Shown in pieces: positions 1 to 5,136 of a stretch of DNA of 13,426 bases. The stretch's first letter is position 1, and the number at the start of each line of letters is the position of its first letter. Both the position numbers and the translations under genes were made by a program. The DNA is from Patescibacteria group bacterium. GTDB lineage: Bacteria > Patescibacteriota > Minisyncoccia > Moranbacterales > JAKLHP01. The notes beneath the pieces are model-generated. The model was not told where the DNA came from and ran no database searches. It saw nothing but the letters and a program-made list of their open reading frames with translations. The stretch covers positions 1-13,426 of the forward strand of contig JAKLHP010000015.1 in assembly GCA_022710085.1 (NCBI GenBank), written 5' to 3'.

Positions 1-1217
1 ACTTTCGGAATAATGATCTTGTCAATTAGATTGTATGTCTTGTTTCTGGCTTCCTTGGCACTTTTTCCTATTCCTGAAATATGCATAATAAACCCTGATT
101 TACTGGTAATATAAAACTTTCCTTTCCATTTTGAAATTTCTTCAAAATGGATATGTTTCATTTCCTCTTTGCTTAGTTCCTCTTTAAAGAAAATATCAAT
201 TCCTTCGGGATAATATTTCCGCGACTTAAAACTATAAGGAAACGGGGGGGTTGCCAGTAAGACGACAATTCCATAACCTTTCTTGTATTTCAAATCATAT
301 TTATTTCCGTCTGCAACCGCTTTCAGAAATTCTCCCCAGGGAGAAAGATGGATTTCTTCTTGAAGATGAGTAGCTGGCCATCCAAATCGAGCCGTAACCT
401 CCAACGGATAGGCCTTGTTTTTGCTTACGATACAATTAATTTCAGCATCTCCTCTGAAATCAATTTTTTGAAGATAAGGTTTCAGCTTTGCTAATGTTTC
501 TTGAAAAAGTTTATTCTTATTATTATTGTCATACCACATTAAGGTTCCCATCTCCCATGTTTTCGGACCCAAATCTCCATCGCACAAATTTTTGTGTTCA
601 ATATTGATCTCAATGGGACCAACCCAGTCTTTGCCGTTAAAATATCTTCCCACTCCGATTTCAATGCCTTCAATTTTCTTCTGAAGCTCGATAAGAGAAC
701 AGCTTTTTTTGTTGTTTCGATTATAATTACGAAGTACCTCGATGACATCTTCACCGTTTTCCATCTGCCCGACATAATTGAAACTTTTTCCAACGTGGCC
801 GTTCTGCTTCAATACCCAGGGACCTTTATGCTCCCGGATAAATTTAATAGCCTCTTTAACTCCGGAAAAGGTGCTGGAATGAACTGTCTCAATTCCGCAA
901 AAAGACATCACTTTTTGTCCACAATGGCGGAAATCTTCAATTTTATCTCCTCCAAGACTTCCTCCAACCACTGAATATCCTTCTTTCCTAAGCTCATCCT
1001 GAATTTTTCCATATCCGGTATCATCAAAAATAATGAGTCCTTCTTTTCCGACCCATTCCAATTCTTTTTTCCAATCATCTGTTTTTTCCACCATTCCTTC
1101 CAGGTTTTGCTTTTGATTGGCACTTTCAATAAACAACCTTACATTATTGCCTTCTTTTTTAAGACGATATGCCAAATCCCCACCTGCAAGATCTCTGGAA
1201 ACAAATAAAATATTCAT
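1..1217 (-). CDS. PurD-like ATP-grasp ligase (phosphoribosylamine-glycine ligase family), 3' end outside the window
   Basis: The frame is open from an ATG at 1217 to the window edge: 405 codons with no stop, so the C-terminus is missing or nearly complete. ATP-grasp features resembling PurD are visible. A nucleotide-binding strand PWVLKQNGHVGK lies at about 133-144. Next is EHKNLCDGDLGPKTWEMGT at 207-225, which parallels the PurD pattern DHKRxxDGDxGPNTGGMG. GDAEINCIV..AYPLEVTARFGWPAT at 256-282 parallels the metal-binding E-x-N-x-R-F-G-x-P-E segment. A PurD-type C-terminal domain starts near 315. The N-terminus (ILFVSRDLAGGDLAYRLKKEG) differs from the usual GxGGREHA loop. Known PurD joins glycine to phosphoribosylamine using ATP in the cytoplasm. 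Here no other purine gene is visible, so the substrate is uncertain. No Shine-Dalgarno precedes the ATG. The gene lies 90 bp downstream of the small membrane protein gene and may be cotranscribed with it. Confidence 0.85.
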   Translation of the reverse strand, partial: MNILFVSRDLAGGDLAYRLKKEGNNVRLFIESANQKQNLEGMVEKTDDWKKELEWVGKEGLIIFDDTGYGKIQDELRKEGYSVVGGSLGGDKIEDFRHCGQKVMSFCGIETVHSSTFSGVKEAIKFIREHKGPWVLKQNGHVGKSFNYVGQMENGEDVIEVLRNYNRNNKKSCSLIELQKKIEGIEIGVGRYFNGKDWVGPIEINIEHKNLCDGDLGPKTWEMGTLMWYDNNNKNKLFQETLAKLKPYLQKIDFRGDAEINCIVSKNKAYPLEVTARFGWPATHLQEEIHLSPWGEFLKAVADGNKYDLKYKKGYGIVVLLATPPFPYSFKSRKYYPEGIDIFFKEELSKEEMKHIHFEEISKWKGKFYITSKSGFIMHISGIGKSAKEARNKTYNLIDKIIIPK

Positions 1218-1272
1218 AATTATATCGATAACAGCTTAATGATATATTAAAAATCCTCTAATATCAATTTGA

Positions 1273-1309
1273 GGAGCGTAATTTTAGTTTCAAAATTACG
1301 CTCCTTTTT
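1273..1309 (+). terminator. 13-bp perfect hairpin with T-tract on the plus strand
   Basis: GGAGCGTAATTTT (1273-1285) pairs perfectly with AAAATTACGCTCC (1292-1304) around a 6-nt loop and is followed on the plus strand by TTTTT (1305-1309). Read on the minus strand, it lies directly after the stop of the 1308-1898 gene, is preceded by A5 and has no T-tract. It therefore looks like an intrinsic terminator pointing against the genes. It may instead be a 3'-end or intercistronic mRNA hairpin. Confidence 0.6.
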
Positions 1310-1898
1310 AGAAAACACTCTTTACGAGCGCCCAGATACTTTCGTATCCGAGCGTGAACAGCCCGACCCAGATGGCCATCTGCAAAGCAGAGGCTCCGAC
1401 AAAGGTTGCAATCTTCTTGGATCTGCTATCCAGACTCTTTCTTACGAAGATGATGAACGAGTCAGGCCCGTTCCAAAAAATTATCTTCGTAGAAATTGCC
1501 AGGGCCAGAATAATTCCTGCTATCCTGGACTTTTGGTACAAAACTTCAACCGCACCCCTTGCTCCTTCCATCAGAGTGAAATCCAATTCAGTCTTGTCGT
1601 TAGCCAAAACGAATATCCAGGATATGATGAGATTTGCTCCCCATACCATGAGAAATATTGCCAGATATGAATACCCGTAATACCTCATGGTGCCAACAAA
1701 CCCTGCTGTTGCGATCGAGATACCCCAATCGCTCAATTCATACAGGGTTTTGCCAACGCCCTTTTTTACCACATTCTGAGCGCCTTCTTCAACGCTCTTT
1801 CCCTTCATGCTCAGGAATGCCCTGACCATTTCGAGAAAAAGGTTTCCCAGTGCCGCAGAAACTGCGGCAAGTTTTGAAACCAGTCCGCATGTCATCAT
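1308..1898 (-). CDS. Small multi-TM membrane protein, unknown function
   Basis: The product is 196 residues, starting MMTCGLVSKL. The start at 1898 is chosen because GGAGGTG sits 4 bp upstream and a consensus promoter lies at 1959-1987. A longer frame from 1967 would begin inside that promoter. After an amphipathic N-terminal part (1-55, with LFLEMVRAFLSMKGKSVEEGA), hydrophobic helices are seen at about 56-72, 74-99, 126-152 and 166-194, with basic loops such as VRKSLDSRSKKIA (152-164). A DKTELDFTLMEGARGAVEVLYQK loop precedes the third helix. I recognise no family motif. The coding sequence looks richer in G+C than its neighbours. Together with the strong promoter and strong ribosome site, this suggests high expression. 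The hairpin at 1273-1304 follows the stop directly. Confidence 0.75.
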   Translation of the reverse strand: MMTCGLVSKLAAVSAALGNLFLEMVRAFLSMKGKSVEEGAQNVVKKGVGKTLYELSDWGISIATAGFVGTMRYYGYSYLAIFLMVWGANLIISWIFVLANDKTELDFTLMEGARGAVEVLYQKSRIAGIILALAISTKIIFWNGPDSFIIFVRKSLDSRSKKIATFVGASALQMAIWVGLFTLGYESIWALVKSVF

Positions 1899-1902
1899 AC
1901 GA

Positions 1903-1909
1903 CACCTCC
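1903..1909 (-). promoter_or_regulatory. Strong Shine-Dalgarno GGAGGTG
   Basis: GGAGGTG on the minus strand ends 4 bp before the ATG at 1898. It decides the start of the small membrane protein and is one of only three strong ribosome sites in the window. Confidence 0.8.
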
Positions 1910-1958
1910 ATTTTTTGCGTTTTTTTAGGTACTTTTGGCCATTCAAGACCAATGGTAA

Positions 1959-1987
1959 ATTATACACCCAAAATTAAGTTTTGTCAA
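1959..1987 (-). promoter_or_regulatory. Fully consensus sigma70-type promoter (TTGACA-N17-TATAAT)
   Basis: On the minus strand the -35 TTGACA (1987-1982) and -10 TATAAT (1964-1959) match the consensus at all 12 positions with a 17-bp spacer. Transcription would begin near 1952, giving a leader of about 54 nt before the ATG at 1898. Confidence 0.85.
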
Positions 1988-2017
1988 ATCAAAAAACCAA
2001 TTTTTACCTTCAATAAA

Positions 2018-2043
2018 GCAAAAAAATGCCTTCCGGCATTTAA
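2018..2043 (-). terminator. Intrinsic terminator after the sensor-like gene
   Basis: On the minus strand, AAATGCC-GGAA-GGCATTT forms a 7-bp stem with a GNRA-type GGAA loop and runs into seven Ts (2026-2020). It lies about 35 bp after the stop at 2075 and upstream of the next promoter. Confidence 0.8.
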
Positions 2044-2074
2044 AATAACACCTTAACCAATATCAAAAAGGTCC

Positions 2075-2923
2075 TTACATTCCCAAAAAGGTCAGCATTA
2101 GAGCTAAATATGCGATGGTGCAGAGAATTATAATTCCGGGACTTCCAGCAAAAACAAACAGTCCGACAAAAAGAAGAGACCAGAGAAAAATGGTAAACCA
2201 ATTGAGAAAAACGTTTTCAAACTCGAATAAATCTTTTTTAATAATTGCAAAAGCGATCAGGGAAACAAAAAAAAGGTTTCCGATGATAAAATGCGGAGAA
2301 ATTTCTACGAAAGAATCCATCTCATAGCTTATTTTTCCTATTTCTTCATAAACAATGCACCAAATCGCAAAGAGCCAAACGGCTGAAATCAAAACTTTAA
2401 TTTGGCATTTTGTGACCAAAATCATTATTCTTTTATGATAGCTTTTCAATAAAACTCGGGTTGCCAAATAGGCATAAACCAAATTAAGAACATAAGATAT
2501 ATAAATATTAGCTCCAGGAACATAATTGCAACTTATCGGATCGTAATCGGAAATAACAAAATGGAAATTGGAAAATAAAGTTATTATTCCGGATATTACA
2601 AAAGGAGCGGCCAGGAGTATTTTTTTCTTCAAATCAATCGGAGTGTAGGTAAAATAGTGGCAAAAATAAAGATAAAAAAGGAAAATGAAATTGGAAAGAT
2701 ATGATATCCGGGCTGAAAACATATTAATTTTCATATCAAGAACTATCCATTGGACAAAATCATTTGCAATCCAAGCTAAAATAATCAGAATAAAATAAAA
2801 AGCATTCTGGTTGGTAGGATGCTTTGGGTTCTTGAAGAGTATGATAAAAGCAGTGATCAGACTTAGGAGAAAAATCGTTATGTAAGAATAATAAATAAAA
2901 ATGGGTGTCTCGAACTGGCACAT
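2075..2923 (-). CDS. Multi-TM sensor domain resembling histidine-kinase N-terminal 7TM region, with no kinase domain
   Basis: This is a 282-residue, almost entirely membrane-embedded protein. Hydrophobic helices fall at about 10-30, 41-62, 73-92, 101-121, 139-160, 177-193 and 211-228. They are followed by AIIKKDLFEFENV (226-238) and two more helices (241-258, 262-280). That order resembles the N-terminal membrane sensor of many bacterial histidine kinases: seven helices, an AIxxxxLFDI-like segment, then two helices before the GAF or HisKA domain. Here the protein ends (LTFLGM) where the linker to the kinase would begin. No kinase sequence follows in any minus frame before the terminator at 2018-2043, so this looks like a complete stand-alone gene. 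It has its own promoter (3032-3060) and a leader of about 100 nt. No Shine-Dalgarno is seen. The role may be ligand sensing or partnering with a separate kinase; this is inference. Confidence 0.7.
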   Translation of the reverse strand: MCQFETPIFIYYSYITIFLLSLITAFIILFKNPKHPTNQNAFYFILIILAWIANDFVQWIVLDMKINMFSARISYLSNFIFLFYLYFCHYFTYTPIDLKKKILLAAPFVISGIITLFSNFHFVISDYDPISCNYVPGANIYISYVLNLVYAYLATRVLLKSYHKRIMILVTKCQIKVLISAVWLFAIWCIVYEEIGKISYEMDSFVEISPHFIIGNLFFVSLIAFAIIKKDLFEFENVFLNWFTIFLWSLLFVGLFVFAGSPGIIILCTIAYLALMLTFLGM

Positions 2924-2955
2924 ATTATTTATTCAATGATCAGTTTTCCTCTACT

Positions 2956-3012
2956 TTAAGCGTCTTTTCGGGAAAAATTATCCAAAAAATTGGATTTTTG
3001 ATAAAACATCAT
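2956..3012 (-). other. Short upstream ORF overlapping a hairpin in the leader of the sensor-like gene
   Basis: Within the predicted transcript leader, ATGATG at 3012 opens an 18-codon frame (MMFYQKSNFLDNFSRKDA) ending in TAA at 2958-2956. The 6-bp hairpin ATCCAA/TTGGAT (2980-2995) lies inside it and is followed by AATTTTT. The arrangement could be a leader-peptide attenuator. The start has no clear ribosome site, and the frame is short enough to be chance. Confidence 0.25.
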
Positions 3013-3031
3013 TGCTTTGGTCCAACAAAAC

Positions 3032-3060
3032 ATCTTACAATTAAACCTCTTTGCTGTCAA
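3032..3060 (-). promoter_or_regulatory. Sigma70-type promoter of the sensor-like gene
   Basis: On the minus strand, TTGACA (3060-3055) is separated by 17 bp from TAAGAT (3037-3032). Transcription would start near 3025, leaving a leader of about 100 nt. The 2924-3137 gap holds this promoter, the leader and the terminator of the gene upstream; I see no other gene in it. Confidence 0.75.
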
Positions 3061-3085
3061 GACCTGGCCCTTAATCTGAAAATAA

Positions 3086-3112
3086 GAAAAATCCAAGCAT
3101 TAGCTTGGATTT
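3086..3112 (-). terminator. Intrinsic terminator after the Cys-rich gene
   Basis: On the minus strand, AAATCCAAGC-TAAT-GCTTGGATTT is a perfect 10-bp stem running into TTTTTCTTATTTT. It begins about 25 bp after the stop at 3138. Confidence 0.85.
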
Positions 3113-3137
3113 AAAACATTAAAAAATAATGGATTTT

Positions 3138-3692
3138 CTATTCTTCCACAGGTTCGGATGCCTCGATTTCTTCTTCGCTTTCTTCTGTTTGGACGCATTC
3201 CTCGTTTCTTTCTTCGCATTCTGCTTCTTCATTTAAACACTCTTCATCGCCCTCTTCACATCCCTCTTCTGGAGGATTATCAACAGTGTATTGCTCCGGA
3301 TCATTGCATTCGACTCCATCTTCATTTCCTTCTTCACAAAAAGCATATCCGCAATCCTCTTCTCCGTTCGGGCAAATCAATGCGTCACATTCCTCATCAT
3401 TCGGATTGCAAGAAGGAATGTTATACGCTTTTCTTTTAATAATCTTGTAATACCAATTATCTTCTTCCGGATCCCCGGTACATTCTTCAGTGGCCGGATC
3501 ACAGACATAGATAAAACATTTTTCCGAATACGGATCACAATCAGTCTCAGCTGAAATAATATAATCTTTTTCTATTACTACTCTGCAATAGGTAAAAACG
3601 ATTGATCCTAAAATCAAAAATCCGAATATGATGAAAAATATTCTGTCAGACAATTTACTTTTTTCCGTTTTTTCCATGAAATCATTTTCCAT
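3138..3692 (-). CDS. Membrane-anchored acidic protein with regular C-x6-C repeats, unknown function
   Basis: The product is 184 residues. A charged N-terminus precedes one membrane helix (about 18-37, FFIIFGFLILGSIVFTY), and a C-terminal domain should lie outside the cell. That domain has 14 cysteines at 52, 59, 64, 71, 95, 102, 107, 114, 119, 129, 145, 152, 159 and 166. The spacing is strikingly regular: most neighbours are C-x6-C units joined by x4 or x6 linkers, for example CDPYSEKC, CDPATEEC, CNPNDEEC and CEEGDEEC. Asp and Glu dominate, and the tail (167-184) is almost all acidic. The even cysteine count suits disulfides, and the acid-rich loops could bind cations; both are inference. The gene has its own promoter and terminator. 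A second ATG at 3677 (MEKTEK) is an alternative start. I recognise no named family. Confidence 0.75.
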   Translation of the reverse strand: MENDFMEKTEKSKLSDRIFFIIFGFLILGSIVFTYCRVVIEKDYIISAETDCDPYSEKCFIYVCDPATEECTGDPEEDNWYYKIIKRKAYNIPSCNPNDEECDALICPNGEEDCGYAFCEEGNEDGVECNDPEQYTVDNPPEEGCEEGDEECLNEEAECEERNEECVQTEESEEEIEASEPVEE

Positions 3693-3698
3693 GTTTTT

Positions 3699-3727
3699 AT
3701 TATACTATTTTTTGAAAAATCAAACAA
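3699..3727 (-). promoter_or_regulatory. Promoter of the Cys-rich gene, predicting a leaderless or near-leaderless transcript
   Basis: On the minus strand, TATAAT (3704-3699) lies 17 bp after TTGTTT (3727-3722). The -10 is perfect and the -35 weak (TTG core only). Transcription would start around 3692, at the first ATG itself, so translation would be leaderless or would use the ATG at 3677. The -35 begins about 2 bp after the T-tract of the preceding terminator. Confidence 0.6.
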
Positions 3728-3728
3728 C

Positions 3729-3762
3729 AAAAAAGAGAGTCTCTCCAAAGAAACTCTCTTTT
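3729..3762 (-). terminator. Intrinsic terminator after the conserved-TM-helix gene
   Basis: On the minus strand, AAAAGAGAGT pairs with ACTCTCTTTT. The stem can be extended inward with a G-T wobble (GAGAGTTTC/GAGACTCTC) and runs into six Ts (3734-3729). It lies about 27 bp after the stop at 3789. Confidence 0.8.
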
Positions 3763-3788
3763 GAGAATATATTTTTCAAGAATGGTTG

Positions 3789-4472
3789 CTATTTGGTCAA
3801 ATCTTCTCTTATTTTCTTGAGAATAAGAGCTGCTTCTTCTCTTCCTCCCAAGCCGAAGGATAATCCGAAAGCCAAAGCCAACGCAGCAATAAGTCCGATA
3901 AAAATCGTGTTAACCAGAGAAACTGCAATTCCAAGCTGGATAAGAGCTGCCAGAAGTCCGAAGATAATAATCGCCCACTTGGCAATGATTGCCAAAAAAG
4001 AAGCACTCATCACTCCGGCTACTTTGGTACTTGATCTTACCGCATGAAAAACAAAATTTCCCAACAAAAAAGCTACTGACAAAATAATCGTAGCAATCAC
4101 TATATTAGGAATATAAAGTATCACGCTGTTCAAAAATTCAGAAACTTGAGAAAGCTTGAGAATATCGGTCGCCGCCATCAGAAAAACCAAAATCAAAAAC
4201 CATTTTACCAATTCTCCGAAAAACTTGGAAACTTTTATCTGAATTCCCGCATCTTTGAATCTTTCTCCCACTTTTATTTTTTCCAAAAGCTGGTCAACTT
4301 GAAGCAACGATATGACCTTTTCCACTACTTTGCCCAAAGCTATCGCTACAATCAACCCTAAGAAAAAAACCAAAAGAGCGCCCAAAAGCGATGGAAGAAA
4401 ATTAACAAACCTGTCCCAAAGCCCTAAAAGAGATATCGTAATCGCTTCCCCCCATGTTTGTACTGATCCCAT
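3789..4472 (-). CDS. Conserved TM-helix protein, mechanosensitive-channel-like
   Basis: The product is 227 residues with about five hydrophobic helices (22-46, 86-106, 115-142, 158-181, 187-208). The last helix is a small-residue, pore-lining-like stretch, IAALALAFGLSFGLGGREEA (195-214). It resembles the Ala/Gly-rich TM3 of MscS and the repeated conserved TM helix proteins, for which the usual annotation is TM-helix repeat-containing protein or CmpX-like channel. FLPSLLGALLVFFLGLIVAIALGKVVEKV near the N-terminus fits the same repeat. There is no beta domain or cytoplasmic vestibule as in true MscS; the protein ends 19 residues after the pore-like helix. A strong Shine-Dalgarno supports the start. 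The gene is the last of the operon that begins at 7698, 79 bp after its neighbour. A role in osmotic or ion balance is inference from the family. Confidence 0.8.
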   Translation of the reverse strand: MGSVQTWGEAITISLLGLWDRFVNFLPSLLGALLVFFLGLIVAIALGKVVEKVISLLQVDQLLEKIKVGERFKDAGIQIKVSKFFGELVKWFLILVFLMAATDILKLSQVSEFLNSVILYIPNIVIATIILSVAFLLGNFVFHAVRSSTKVAGVMSASFLAIIAKWAIIIFGLLAALIQLGIAVSLVNTIFIGLIAALALAFGLSFGLGGREEAALILKKIREDLTK

Positions 4473-4476
4473 AATA

Positions 4477-4484
4477 CACCTCCT
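4477..4484 (-). promoter_or_regulatory. Strong Shine-Dalgarno AGGAGGTG
   Basis: AGGAGGTG on the minus strand ends 4 bp before the ATG at 4472 and fixes the start of the conserved-TM-helix protein. Confidence 0.8.
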
Positions 4485-4551
4485 TTCAGTTTGCCCCGCC
4501 GAATAAATTCTGTTTCCGGAAAAATCCAGCAGAGTGACCTTTTTAATTTTT

Positions 4552-5121
4552 CTATCGTATTTCTTCTATTAATTTATTTTTAAAAGCCTTGACTATCTCC
4601 CTCAATTCCTCCTCTTTCGGATCCCCGTCAGCAGAAAGTTCCTGGATTTTTTTCTCGATAAGATCTTCTTTGAAGCGTTCGGGATTAAAATCTTCTCCTT
4701 CTTTTTCATTTTCTTCTTTAAGCATCAAATCAATTCTTCCAAAAACTTTTTCAAGATATTCGATAAGCTTCTGATAATCCTCATGACTGGAATATTTTCT
4801 GAGAATTTCCTCCTTGACCTGTTCAATATTCTCAAGGTTCAATTCTTCTTCAAACCTCTTGTACAGCAAAGATAAAATATGCGTAGGGATATGGAGCTGA
4901 GCTGACAAGGAACTCATTTCGATTTCAATATATTCCTCTTCAAATTCTTTCTTGTTTCCTGAAAAACCGGCAATCATTTTCTCAAAATTTGCCAGATAAT
5001 CAATAAAAGCATTGAGTAAATCCATTCCCTTGAATTCTTTTTTCAATTCGGTTGCAACACTGTCGATCGCTTCTTTTTTTCTTTCTATTTCCGAATATTC
5101 GCGTTCAAATACGTTTGTCAT
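4552..5121 (-). CDS. Soluble, highly charged alpha-helical hypothetical protein
   Basis: The product is 189 residues, without signal peptide, membrane helix or cysteine. Runs of Glu and Lys with heptad-like spacing (3-30, 85-110, 112-140, 150-189) suggest helices or coiled coil. Residues 60-100 contain EEEYIEIEMSSLSAQLHIPT, followed by HILSLLYKRFEEELNLENIE, possibly a small helical-bundle core. I recognise no family. The ATG at 5121 lies only 15 bp after the stop of the Wzy_C/TPR gene, so translation and transcription are probably linked. The weak ribosome site (TTAGAAATTC) fits translational coupling. It could be an accessory or regulator of the envelope protein encoded upstream; this is inference from position only. 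Confidence 0.75.
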   Translation of the reverse strand: MTNVFEREYSEIERKKEAIDSVATELKKEFKGMDLLNAFIDYLANFEKMIAGFSGNKKEFEEEYIEIEMSSLSAQLHIPTHILSLLYKRFEEELNLENIEQVKEEILRKYSSHEDYQKLIEYLEKVFGRIDLMLKEENEKEGEDFNPERFKEDLIEKKIQELSADGDPKEEELREIVKAFKNKLIEEIR

Positions 5122-5136
5122 ATTGAATTTCTAAGA

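Noticed and set aside
539..1129. Two short minus-strand frames (539-793, 908-1129)
   Set aside because: They are out-of-frame shadows of the 405-codon PurD-like gene, which is continuous and matches a family.
1219..1224. TATAAT just before the PurD-like ATG as a -10 box
   Set aside because: Transcription would start inside the gene, downstream of its ATG, so it cannot serve this start; no matching -35 is clear.
1269..1680. Plus-strand frames opposite the small membrane protein
   Set aside because: The minus frame has a consensus promoter, a Shine-Dalgarno and membrane helices. The plus frames have none of these.
1899..1967. Longer N-terminus for the small membrane protein starting at 1967
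   Set aside because: It overlaps the -10 box of a perfect promoter, while a strong ribosome site fits the start at 1898.
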